From Phycisphaerales bacterium (GTDB taxonomy: Bacteria; Planctomycetota; Phycisphaerae; Phycisphaerales; UBA1924), in assembly GCA_007693785.1 (NCBI GenBank), contig RECY01000015.1, positions 45,332 to 109,331 on the forward strand: 64,000 nucleotides of DNA, given 5' to 3'. Positions within the stretch are counted from its first letter, which is position 1; the number at the start of each line of letters is the position of its first letter. The notes beneath the pieces are model-generated. The model ran no database searches. It saw only the letters and a list, made by a program, of their open reading frames with translations, and was not told the DNA's origin. The translations under genes and the position numbers were made by a program. Positions 51,383 to 60,715 of the stretch are shown here, piece by piece.

Positions 51383-52081
51383 ATGCCCCCCGCCGATGAC
51401 GTTCCCCATGCCGACGATCTCTTGACGCTGGCTCAGCTTCGGGCGCTCGGGTCGAGTGTGCGTGGGCTGGCGTTCGAGGTGATCGCGGCCGAGGGGCCGT
51501 GCTCGGTCGCGGTGGTGGCGGAGCAGACCGGGCGTCGGGCGACGACGCTGTATCGTCATGTGAAGATTCTTGAAGAGGTGGGGCTGATCGAGGCGCACTC
51601 GGTGGTGGCGAAGGGGCGTCGGAAGGAGACGCAGTGGCACGCGCCGCGGACGTTTCTCCGCGCGTGCAAGGCGAACCCGAGCCCGGCCCGTCGACGAGCG
51701 ATCGCCGACAACGTCGCCAGCGGGCTGCGGGAGGCCGAGCGCCTGTTCCGCGCCAGCGTGGTGGACGGCGAGGCGAAGATCACGACGCTGGAGCGGGACA
51801 CGCACGCAGGGTTCGGGTACGCGTGGCTGACGCCGGAAGAGTTGAAGCAGCTCAACCGCAGCCTGGAAACGCTCTACCAGCTCCTGCACCGGAAGAAACG
51901 CCGCCCGGGGACGACGTGGGTGGGGTTCACGGCCGTGGTCTACCCGGGCCCAAAATCCGCCGACCAGAGCGGGAGCCCGAACGAGCCGGGCGACGACAAC
52001 GCCGTCGGCGGCTCCGAGCCTCGGTCTGGCCGCCGATCCGGACAGAGGTCCGAGAACCGGTCCGCAAGCGACGCCGACTGA
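51383..52081 (+). CDS. ArsR-like winged-helix transcriptional regulator
   Basis: 232 residues. N-terminal HTH near 18-75: LGSSVRGLAFEVIAAEGPCS, then VAEQTGRRATTLYRHVKILEEVGLIEA. The middle is helical (EAERLFRASVVDGEA, PEELKQLNRSLETLYQLL), a layout seen in ArsR/HTH_20 proteins of planctomycetes. The tail is disordered. GGAG is 6 nt upstream of ATG 51383. Target unknown. Confidence 0.8.
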   Translation: MPPADDVPHADDLLTLAQLRALGSSVRGLAFEVIAAEGPCSVAVVAEQTGRRATTLYRHVKILEEVGLIEAHSVVAKGRRKETQWHAPRTFLRACKANPSPARRRAIADNVASGLREAERLFRASVVDGEAKITTLERDTHAGFGYAWLTPEELKQLNRSLETLYQLLHRKKRRPGTTWVGFTAVVYPGPKSADQSGSPNEPGDDNAVGGSEPRSGRRSGQRSENRSASDAD

Positions 52082-52284
52082 CCCGAACGTGTCCGCACCC
52101 CCGCGGTGCAGGCCAGGGTTCACCCGCGTTTTGTCAGAGATCCGGCGGGCGGGGAAGAACCGATCCGAGCGCCCGGTTGTTGGAACGAGGCGGGTGTGCG
52201 AACGCGAAGCCGCGGCTTTGTTGATCCCCCCCGCCCCTCGGCGTCCGCGAGACGTCGCCTTATTTGCCCCCGATTGCGGGCGTG

Positions 52285-52313
52285 AGCCCCGGGTCATTGT
52301 GTGACCCGGGGCT
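52285..52313. terminator. perfect hairpin between convergent genes
   Basis: 12-bp stem AGCCCCGGGTCA / TGACCCGGGGCT with loop TTGTG. No T-run on either strand, so terminator activity is a guess. Confidence 0.5.
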
Positions 52314-52328
52314 GCCCGCGCGCCGACT

Positions 52329-52988
52329 TTACTCTGATTCGGCGTCGCGTTCCGCGCCGTCGGGGCCGAAGCGGTGGCGCTCGATCGCCCCGACGAGCAC
52401 GTGCAGTAAAAGCATGTGGACCTCTTGGATACGGTCGGAGAAGGTTTTGCGTTCGGAGCCGTCCGGGGCTTGGGGAGCGGGCACGACCCATTGGTAATCG
52501 CAGCGCCCGCGGAGGGCGCCGCCGCCTTGGCCGAGGAAGGCCGCGGTGGTGACGCCTCGTGTTTCGGCGGCCTCCACAGCCGCGAGGATGTTCCGGCTGT
52601 TCCCGCTGGTCGAGAGCACGACGAGCGCGTCGCCCGGGCGTGCGAGGGCCTCGACCCATCGCGCGAACGCGGCGTCGTAGCCGAAGTCGTTGGCGGCACA
52701 GGTGATGTGGCTCGCGTCGGCGCAGGCGATCGCGGGGAGGGCGGGGCGGTTGAAGCGGTAGCGCCCGGTGAGTTCTTCGCAGAAGTGCATCGCGTCGCAG
52801 GCCGACCCCCCGTTCCCGCAGGCGAGGACCTTGCCCCCCGCGCGGAACACCTCCGCGAGGTGGCGGGCGAAGGCGTCGAGCCGCCGGAGGGCGTCGGCGT
52901 CGGCGCGGCAGGCGTCGATCATCGCGCGGGCATCGTGCAACTCGGCGTCGATCCAGGTGCTCAGGTCGTTCTGGTCGGGCGTGGGCAT
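52329..52988 (-). CDS. gmhA: phosphoheptose isomerase
   Basis: 219-residue SIS-domain enzyme: LACGNGGSACDAMHFCEELTGRY and VVLSTSGNSRNILAAVEAA; the C-terminal FSDRIQEVHMLLLHVL matches GmhA. Converts sedoheptulose 7-phosphate to heptose 7-phosphate for LPS or S-layer glycan. ATG 52988 has no strong ribosome site. Divergent from gmhB, 19 bp between starts. Confidence 0.93.
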   Translation of the reverse strand: MPTPDQNDLSTWIDAELHDARAMIDACRADADALRRLDAFARHLAEVFRAGGKVLACGNGGSACDAMHFCEELTGRYRFNRPALPAIACADASHITCAANDFGYDAAFARWVEALARPGDALVVLSTSGNSRNILAAVEAAETRGVTTAAFLGQGGGALRGRCDYQWVVPAPQAPDGSERKTFSDRIQEVHMLLLHVLVGAIERHRFGPDGAERDAESE

Positions 52989-53007
52989 CGGGGTCAATCA
53001 TAAACCC

Positions 53008-53592
53008 GTGCCCAACGCTGCGCTCACCACCGTGTTCCTCGACCGCGACGGCGTCATCAACCGGCGTCTGCCGGGCGACTATGTCACATCGTGGGATGAG
53101 TTCGAGTTCCTGCCCGGAGCCGTGGAGGCGATCGCCCTCCTGCGAGGCGCGGGGCTATTCCTGGTCATCGTGACCAACCAGCGGGGCATCGCGTTGGGGC
53201 GCGCCACGCGAGCGGGGGTGGACGCGGTGCACGAGCGGATGCGGGCGGAGCTGCGGGCCGCCGGGGCGGACGTGGACGCGGTCTACCTCTGCCCGGACGC
53301 GGACGGGCCGATGCGCAAGCCCGCGCCGGGGATGCTGCTCCAGGCGGCGCAGGAGCACCCGCGGGTGGACCTGTCGCGTTCGGCGATCGTGGGCGACAGC
53401 CTGACGGACCTGATGGCTGGGGCGGCGGTCGGTGCCCGTGGGGTGCTGGTGGTCGATCCCGCGTCGCGCCCCGGGCTGCTGGAGGAGGCCGCCCGGCTGG
53501 GGGTGCGTGTCGACAGCGATGCGCCGAGCCTGCTGGAGGCCGTGCGCGGGGACCCGGCGCTCCGGGCGGCGTGCAAACCCGATCGCTCGTAA
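53008..53592 (+). CDS. gmhB: D-glycero-D-manno-heptose 1,7-bisphosphate phosphatase
   Basis: 194-residue HAD phosphatase: FLDRDGVINRR (catalytic Asp pair), VTNQRGIALG, CPDADGPMRKPAPGML, and AIVGDSLTDLMAG. The zinc-binding cysteine cluster of GmhB is reduced to CPD here. GTG start at 53008. It works in the same pathway as the divergent gmhA. A histidinol-phosphate phosphatase is an unlikely alternative given the pairing. Confidence 0.88.
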   Translation: MPNAALTTVFLDRDGVINRRLPGDYVTSWDEFEFLPGAVEAIALLRGAGLFLVIVTNQRGIALGRATRAGVDAVHERMRAELRAAGADVDAVYLCPDADGPMRKPAPGMLLQAAQEHPRVDLSRSAIVGDSLTDLMAGAAVGARGVLVVDPASRPGLLEEAARLGVRVDSDAPSLLEAVRGDPALRAACKPDRS

Positions 53593-53638
53593 GCTCGCCG
53601 AGTCGCCCGCGGGGTGCGGGCGAACAAGGGGGCTCGGC

Positions 53639-54193
53639 ATGAGCGAAGAACGGGTGCTGCGCGAGGCGGCGTTCGACGACGCGGTCAAGTACTACGTGAT
53701 CTCGACGACGATCGCGCTCTCCTGCACGATCGTCGGGATCCCGCTGCTGCTGATCTTTGTGCCGCTGACGTATCTGTTTCGAAAAATCGAGTACGACAAC
53801 ATCCAATGCACGCTGTACGAGCGCACGCTCGTGGTCAAGCGGGGCGTGTTCAACAAGGTCGAGAAGACCATCCCGCTCGACAAGATCACGGACCTCGCGA
53901 TCCGCCAGGGCCCGATCATGCGACTCTGCAAGGTCGAGGCGATCATGGTCGAGACGGCCGGGCAGAGCTCCGGCATCGCGGCCCTGGTCTTTCTCGTCGG
54001 CATCCGCGACGCGAAGGGCTTCCGCAACGCCGTGCTGAAGCAGCGCGACCGATTGGAGGACGGGGGCGACGAGCCCCGCCCCACGCGCTCGGCGTCGTCG
54101 CCCACGATCGGCGACACCGACAACGCGACGGCCCTCCTCCGAGACATCCGCGACAGCCTCGCCCGGATCGAGCAACGCCTCGATCAGCCCTGA
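53639..54193 (+). CDS. bacterial PH-domain (bPH2/YdbT-like) membrane protein
   Basis: 184 residues. Two-helix membrane hairpin (TIALSCTIVGIPLLLIFVPLTYL) then YERTLVVKRGVFNKVEKTIPLDKITDLAIRQGPIMR, the bPH2 pattern. The tail is basic/disordered with a coiled segment (LRDIRDSLARIEQRL). GGGGG precedes ATG 53639. Function unknown. Confidence 0.78.
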   Translation: MSEERVLREAAFDDAVKYYVISTTIALSCTIVGIPLLLIFVPLTYLFRKIEYDNIQCTLYERTLVVKRGVFNKVEKTIPLDKITDLAIRQGPIMRLCKVEAIMVETAGQSSGIAALVFLVGIRDAKGFRNAVLKQRDRLEDGGDEPRPTRSASSPTIGDTDNATALLRDIRDSLARIEQRLDQP

Positions 54194-54307
54194 TCGGTCA
54201 ACTCTGATCGACCCACGTGACCCTTGCACGCCACCGTCGGCGGCGCTCCCTACGCTCTCTCCGGGGGCAATCAACACCCGCGGGCGCGGGCGATGGGAGC
54301 ATCCACG

Positions 54308-55429
<1,122 letters not shown>

Positions 55430-55596
55430 GCCCAGAACCCACTCGGTGTTCACCTGCCTTGGCGCGGCCCCGGCGAGTCGGACGCAGGGGGCGATGCGCC
55501 ACGTCTCAAAACCCGTCGCCCTCGGTCGCCCGCTCAGACACCTAGCTCGCTTGACGGGGCCTTCCAGCTGGGTCGGATCTCTCCCACACACTTGCA

Positions 55597-55631
55597 CGCG
55601 GCCGCCCCTTCCCAGGGGCGGCCGCGTTGTT
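55597..55631 (+). terminator. Rho-independent terminator after the aldo/keto reductase
   Basis: Perfect 13-bp stem CGCGGCCGCCCCT / AGGGGCGGCCGCG with loop TCCC, then TTGTTCATT. Confidence 0.85.
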
Positions 55632-55656
55632 CATTAAGGGCGCTCACCACCACCCC

Positions 55657-56208
55657 CTACTTCAACACCCGCTTGCCTAGACGCACGCGCTCGGCGTTCA
55701 TCTTCACCAACGCCGGTGGGTGATCCCCGATCAGGCGCACGAGCTGCGTCTTGCTCACCACCAGGCGCAGGGCGGCCGTCTCTACGTCCCAACCCGCCGC
55801 CTCCAGCACGTCCATCGCCTCGGCGAGCATCGCCGGAAAATCCCGGTGCGACGGGCTGCACGAGATGCGGCCCTTGCCGCCGGCTCCCTTGCCCGTTCGG
55901 CTCATCCAGAGCGCCGTGCGGCACTCGCCCAGCGGCACGCCCACGCGCACCTCCGTCGCGAGCGCAAGACGCAGGCGACGCAGCGCCACACGCTGGTTCT
56001 CCATCGCGCTCCGGCGTTCCCCGGCCTGCGCGCTCACGCCGCTCGCCCGGTGCGTCAGCACCACCAGCGTCTGCACCTTGTTGCGGTGCTGCCCGCCCGG
56101 GCCGCTGCTGCGCCCGCGACCCAGCTCGCACAACGCCAGCAGCGCCTCGTCCGCCAGCGCGGCCGGGTGGGCGGGCCAGTCCTCGGGGCGGGGCTTCTCG
56201 ATCAGCAT
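55657..56208 (-). CDS. class I peptide chain release factor-like protein (GGQ)
   Basis: 183 residues with SSGPGGQHRNKVQT (GGQ hydrolase tip) at about residues 34-47, and no codon-recognition domain. It resembles ArfB/PrfH-type factors that hydrolyse peptidyl-tRNA on stalled ribosomes, but the usual basic ArfB tail is replaced by RLVVSKTQLVRLIGDHPPAL. Start overlaps the tsaD stop by 7 bp. Confidence 0.85.
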   Translation of the reverse strand: MLIEKPRPEDWPAHPAALADEALLALCELGRGRSSGPGGQHRNKVQTLVVLTHRASGVSAQAGERRSAMENQRVALRRLRLALATEVRVGVPLGECRTALWMSRTGKGAGGKGRISCSPSHRDFPAMLAEAMDVLEAAGWDVETAALRLVVSKTQLVRLIGDHPPALVKMNAERVRLGKRVLK

Positions 56209-57314
56209 GCGGTGGTCGGCACGGGGGTGAGGGTGAGATCGTCGCGCACGCCGCTGGCGAGCATGGCGCCGCCGAGGCCCGCGATCATCGCCGCGTTGTC
56301 CACGCAGTATCGCATTTTGGGGATCCGGAGTTCGAGGTCGGCCCGCTCGGCGAGCGCCGCCAGCTCGACCCGCAAACGCGAGTTGGCCGTCACACCCCCG
56401 CCCGCGACCAGCGACCGCGGGCGCACGCCGCCCTCGTGCAGATGCGCCAGCGCTCGCTCCAGCTTCAGCACGACCGCGCGCGATGCGGCCCGCTGAAAGC
56501 TCGCCGCCACATCCGCCCGCTCGCGATCGCTCACCTCGTGCAGATCGCGCGGGTAGCCGCCCCCCTCGTGCTTCGGTCGCGGCGTGCCACGGACGGCGTA
56601 CAACACGGCCGTCTTTAAGCCGCTGAACGAGAAATCCAGCGACCCCGCGCCCAATCGGCTCACCGGAAAATCGTGCGCGCACTCGTTGCCCGTCACCGCG
56701 AGCGTGTCAAGGTTCGGCCCGCCCGGGTACTCGAGCCCGAGAATCGTCGCGGCCTTGTCGTACGCCTCGCCGACCGCGTCGTCGATCGTCCGCCCGAGGC
56801 GCGACAGCGTCAGCGGCCCATCCAGGCGGTAGGTCGAGGTGTGCCCGCCGCTCACGACCAGCCCGATTGCGGGGTACGCGATCTCGCCGGGGTCGTCGCC
56901 ATCACCGTCCGCGAGCGCCGCGGCCCAGAGGTGCGCATGGACATGGTCCACGCCGACGAGCGGCAGGTGCCCCTCGCCCCCGTCACGCCCCGGGAGCGCC
57001 CACGCGAGAGCCTTCGCCGCGGCGACGCCGACGAGCAGACTCCCGATCAGCCCCGGGCGGTGCCCGACCGCGACCGCGTCGATCTCCGCGAGCGTCACGC
57101 CCGCGCGATCGAGCGCGGCGCGCACAACGGGCGTGATGCGTTCCGCGTGCGCACGGCTGGCGATCTCCGGCACGACGCCGCCGTACTCGGCGTGCAGCTC
57201 CGCCTGCGTCGCGACGACGCTCGACCACACGAGGCGCGCGCCCTCCACCACGCTCGCCGCCGTCTCGTCGCACGAGGATTCCAAGCCCAGCACCAGTCGC
57301 GGACGCTCGCCCAT
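56202..57314 (-). CDS. tsaD: tRNA N6-adenosine threonylcarbamoyltransferase
   Basis: 370-residue ASKHA protein: LGLESSCDETAAS, GGVVPEIASRAHAE, metal motif HVHAH (His124, His128), VVSGGHTS, DDAVGEAYDKAA, YPGGPNLD, LDFSFSGLKTA, and VAGGGVTANSRLR. Makes t6A37 of ANN-reading tRNAs. It is 4 bp downstream of ctpA and overlaps the RF-like gene, so the three are likely an operon. Confidence 0.96.
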   Translation of the reverse strand: MGERPRLVLGLESSCDETAASVVEGARLVWSSVVATQAELHAEYGGVVPEIASRAHAERITPVVRAALDRAGVTLAEIDAVAVGHRPGLIGSLLVGVAAAKALAWALPGRDGGEGHLPLVGVDHVHAHLWAAALADGDGDDPGEIAYPAIGLVVSGGHTSTYRLDGPLTLSRLGRTIDDAVGEAYDKAATILGLEYPGGPNLDTLAVTGNECAHDFPVSRLGAGSLDFSFSGLKTAVLYAVRGTPRPKHEGGGYPRDLHEVSDRERADVAASFQRAASRAVVLKLERALAHLHEGGVRPRSLVAGGGVTANSRLRVELAALAERADLELRIPKMRYCVDNAAMIAGLGGAMLASGVRDDLTLTPVPTTAC

Positions 57315-57318
57315 GCGC

Positions 57319-59043
57319 TCAGTCGCCGCCGTTCTCGATCGGCTCGACGTCCGCGTCGATCAGCCACCGCTCGAGGCTGGGCCCGGTGATGCGCAGCTCG
57401 CGCACCACGTTGCCCTCCGCATCGCGGATGATGACCACGCCGCCTTCGAGCTCGATCCCGTCGTCCCACAGGTCGCGGGCCGGGCGGCGCTCGCCGCCGG
57501 CCGCGATGCGCTCGAGCTCCTGCACGCGGCTGTCCACGCGCCCCAATTCGCGGAGCACGCGCTCGCGCCGGAGCAGCATCTCGCGGAGCTCCTCCATCGC
57601 GATCGCGTCGCCGCCCATGCCGGGCATGCCCGTGGGCGTCCAGTCGCCGTCGTCGATCCGCCCCTGCACCGCGAGCACGGCGGCCGAGAGCTGCGGGTCG
57701 GCCAGCTCCTCGACCACCCACGACGGGTCGGCCCACCGCCCGCGCTCGCTCGCCTCGGTCGCGGCGGCGTCGGTCCGGATGATCTCTTGCTCGGCCCGCT
57801 GACGCAGCAGACGCACCGTCTGCTCGTCGCTGATGGGCACAAAGAACCCCTCGGTCGGGTCCACGCCCCACTCGGTCGCGCCCGCGTTGCGGTGCAGGCT
57901 CCGACCGCTGGGCAGGTAGTAACGCTGAGTGGTGAACTTGAGCTGCCCGCCGCTGCCCCGCGGCAGGCGCTGCAGGCTCTGCACGCTCCCCTTGCCGAAG
58001 CTGCGCGTCCCGACGACGACCGCGCGCCCGTTCTCCTCCAGCGCGCCCGCCACGATCTCGCTCGCCGAGGCGCTCTGCTCGTTGATGAGCACCGCCATCG
58101 GGAAGTACGGGAGCGTGCCCTCGCCGCTCGCGCTGCGTGTGTCGGTCTCGAACGCACGCCCTCGCGTGGAGACGATGTCGCCCTCTTCCATAAACAGGTT
58201 CGCGATGTTGACCGCTTCTTCCAGCCCCCCGCCCGGGTTCCAGCGGAGGTCGAGGATCAGCCCCCCGAGGCCTCCGGGCGTGTCGCCGCCGAAGGACGCG
58301 ATCGCCTCGAGCAGGTCGCGATCAACCCGCGGCGTAAATTGGCTGAGGCGCACGTACGCGATCCGGCGCTCCGGATCGATCATGTGGAGCCATCGCCCGT
58401 CGTTCCCCGGGTCGCGGTGGAAGCCGGTGACCGAGAGCGTGCGGACGGGGGCACGCTCGATGGCGATCTCCAGCTCCCGCCCGGCGCGCTCGACGTTGAG
58501 CGTGACGACCGTGCCCGCCTCGCCCTGGAGCAGATCGACGCACTCTTCCGCCGATCGCCCCTGCGTGCTGACGCCGTCGATCTCGAGCACGCGATCCTCG
58601 GCCATCAGCCCGGCCCGGAGCGCGGGCGAGCCCTCCAGCGGGCTGACGATCGTGAGCCACCCGTCGCGGACGAGGATCCGCGCCCCGATGCCCACGTACT
58701 CCCCGGTCAGCCGCTTGTTGAACTCCGCCGCGCTGGCGGGGGGGACGTACTCGGTATAGGGGTCTTCGAGCTTCTGGAGCATCCCCTGGATCGCGCCGCG
58801 CTGGAGCGCTTCGAGATCGACCTCGTCGACATACATACGCGTGATGAGGCTTTCAACGTCGATGATGGGGTCGAGGAAGGCGTAGCCGTTGCTGGGGCGG
58901 AGCGCCAAGGCGAGCGTGGAGCCGAGGACGGCGACCGCGAGAACGCCCACGAGCAGGCCCTGCGTCCACGCCCCGCCCGCGCGCCGGTGCGTCGCGTGCC
59001 GGCGCGACGAGCCCGTTGCCGAATCCCGAACCGATCGCCGCAT
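57319..59043 (-). CDS. ctpA: carboxyl-terminal processing protease (S41)
   Basis: 574-residue periplasmic protease anchored by an N-terminal helix (LLVGVLAVAVLGSTLALAL). PDZ domain near 112-200 (EYVGIGARI, ALRAGLMAEDRVLEIDG), then LILDLRWNPGGG, catalytic Ser326 (NEQSASASEIVAG) and Lys351 (FGKGSVQSLQ). The last ~190 residues extend beyond the usual end, with a Met/Leu helix and a beta-rich tail. Cuts C-terminal tails of envelope proteins. Confidence 0.93.
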   Translation of the reverse strand: MRRSVRDSATGSSRRHATHRRAGGAWTQGLLVGVLAVAVLGSTLALALRPSNGYAFLDPIIDVESLITRMYVDEVDLEALQRGAIQGMLQKLEDPYTEYVPPASAAEFNKRLTGEYVGIGARILVRDGWLTIVSPLEGSPALRAGLMAEDRVLEIDGVSTQGRSAEECVDLLQGEAGTVVTLNVERAGRELEIAIERAPVRTLSVTGFHRDPGNDGRWLHMIDPERRIAYVRLSQFTPRVDRDLLEAIASFGGDTPGGLGGLILDLRWNPGGGLEEAVNIANLFMEEGDIVSTRGRAFETDTRSASGEGTLPYFPMAVLINEQSASASEIVAGALEENGRAVVVGTRSFGKGSVQSLQRLPRGSGGQLKFTTQRYYLPSGRSLHRNAGATEWGVDPTEGFFVPISDEQTVRLLRQRAEQEIIRTDAAATEASERGRWADPSWVVEELADPQLSAAVLAVQGRIDDGDWTPTGMPGMGGDAIAMEELREMLLRRERVLRELGRVDSRVQELERIAAGGERRPARDLWDDGIELEGGVVIIRDAEGNVVRELRITGPSLERWLIDADVEPIENGGD

Positions 59044-59179
59044 CGCGCACCTGTCCTTTCCTGACCCCAACCCCTGACCCCAACAATCCCATCCTCATTC
59101 TATGGGGCGTGGTGGCTCGCCTCTCGCCCCACCTACGATGCCCCGCGGGCGACCGTTCGCCCCTTGCACGGGAGACCAC

Positions 59180-60601
59180 TTGGCCGGATCGAGTTTCGAG
59201 CAGCAGCGTCAGGGCATCCGGGTCGTCGCGGAGAAGGCGGTCGTCGCGGCCGTCCGCTTGCCGGAGGACCGTTTCGACCCCAGCGACCCGTTCGGCGAGC
59301 TCCGCGAGCTGGCCCGCCAAGCCGGGGCCGAGGTCGTCGCCGAGCTCACCCAGAACCTCGAACGCCCCGTCGCTGGCACCTACATCGGCACCGGCAAACT
59401 GCACGAGCTCCGGGAGCTCTGCGAGTTGACCGGCGCGGGCACCGTCATCTTCGACCACGAGCTCAGCCCCAAGCAGATCGCAGGCATCGAGAAGGTCGTC
59501 GAACGCAAGGTCCTCGACCGCTCCGAGCTCATCCTCGACATCTTTGCCGGGCGCGCCACGACGCGCGAGGCTCAGCTCCAGGTCGAGCTCGCCCAGCTCG
59601 AGTACACCTACCCGCGCCTCCGCGCCATGTGGACCCACCTCGAGCGCGTCGCCGGCGGCTCGCCCCAGGGTGTCGGCACCCGCGGGCCGGGCGAGCAGCA
59701 GCTCGAGATCGACCGGCGACTCGTCCAGCGCAAGAAAACCCAGCTCCAGCGCGAGCTCAACGAGATCCAGGGACGCAAGGCCCGCAGCGTGCAGAAGCGC
59801 AAGCTCGATCACTTCACGGTCGGGCTCGTCGGCTACACCAACGCCGGCAAGTCCACGCTCTTCAACACCCTCACCGCCGGCGGGGCCTACGCCGACGACC
59901 GACTCTTCGCGACGCTCATGACCCGCACCCGCCAGTGGGACCTCGGCGGAGGGCTCGACGTCATGCTCAGCGACACCGTCGGCTTCGTCCGCGACCTCCC
60001 CCACCACCTCGTCGCCAGCTTCCGCGCCACGCTCGAAGAAGCGACCCACGCCGACCTCCTGCTGGTCGTGCTCGATGTGGCGGACCCGGCGGCCGAGATG
60101 CACCTCGAGGCCGTCCAACGCACGCTCGACGAGCTCTTCGACGAGCGAGACCGGCGCGAACCGGGCACCCGCCACCCCGAGCGCGTGCTCCTGCTCAATA
60201 AGGCCGACCGCCTCGCGGACAACAGCAACCTGCTCGTCTGGCAGCAGCGCGTGCCGGGCTCGATCCCGCTGTGCGCACTCCCGAACGAGGAGGGGATGCC
60301 GAAGATCGGCGCGGAGGCGCTGATCGCCCGCGTGACGGCCGCCGCCAAGGGCGAACTCCGCGAGCGCGAGCTGCTCGTGCCGATGCGCGACAGCAAGACG
60401 GTCGCGACGATCGAGAACCGGGCCGAGGTGCTGAGCCGCGAGTACGAGGGCGGGTCGGTGCGTCTGCGCGTCCGCATCGGCGACCGCCAGCTCGCCCAGC
60501 TCCGGGCCGCGGGCGGGGAGCTGGAAGTCGTCGGCGACCCCACCGCGGGCCAAACCCCAAGAACACGCGGCTGGCAGGCGCCGGAACACGCCGCTGAGTA
60601 A
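59180..60601 (+). CDS. hflX: GTPase HflX
   Basis: 473-residue ribosome-associated GTPase. N-domain GTGKLHEL and LDRSELILDIFAGRATTREAQLQVELAQLEY, the middle GTRGPGEQQLEIDRR, and G-motifs GYTNAGKST, DTVGFVRDLP, NKAD are diagnostic. Splits 70S/100S ribosomes after stress. TTG at 59180 is chosen because GGGAG lies 5 nt upstream; ATGs at 59102 and 59138 have none. Convergent with lysS. Confidence 0.95.
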   Translation: MAGSSFEQQRQGIRVVAEKAVVAAVRLPEDRFDPSDPFGELRELARQAGAEVVAELTQNLERPVAGTYIGTGKLHELRELCELTGAGTVIFDHELSPKQIAGIEKVVERKVLDRSELILDIFAGRATTREAQLQVELAQLEYTYPRLRAMWTHLERVAGGSPQGVGTRGPGEQQLEIDRRLVQRKKTQLQRELNEIQGRKARSVQKRKLDHFTVGLVGYTNAGKSTLFNTLTAGGAYADDRLFATLMTRTRQWDLGGGLDVMLSDTVGFVRDLPHHLVASFRATLEEATHADLLLVVLDVADPAAEMHLEAVQRTLDELFDERDRREPGTRHPERVLLLNKADRLADNSNLLVWQQRVPGSIPLCALPNEEGMPKIGAEALIARVTAAAKGELRERELLVPMRDSKTVATIENRAEVLSREYEGGSVRLRVRIGDRQLAQLRAAGGELEVVGDPTAGQTPRTRGWQAPEHAAE

Positions 60602-60617
60602 GCACACGCTCCACCTG

Positions 60618-60695
60618 TGCCACTGACCTCTTCCGAGAGGTCAGTCCTCCCAACGCATCGCCCGGAGCACTGACCTTGCGGACAAGGTCAGTGGT
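60618..60695. repeat. paired hairpins between hflX and lysS
   Basis: Two perfect 10-bp stems: ACTGACCTCT/AGAGGTCAGT (60622-60645) and ACTGACCTTG/CAAGGTCAGT (60669-60692), each with a 4-nt loop. Outer sequences CACTGACC and GGTCAGTG also pair. It resembles the 34818 element in style and may end both converging transcripts. Confidence 0.7.
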
Positions 60696-60715
60696 ACATC
60701 ACGTCTGCACGACGC

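Noticed and set aside
49195..51400. tRNA-derived attachment repeat for the island
   Set aside because: No second copy of the tRNA 3' end was found to the right of the island.
56839..59064. 741-residue plus-strand frame
   Set aside because: Antisense of tsaD and ctpA.
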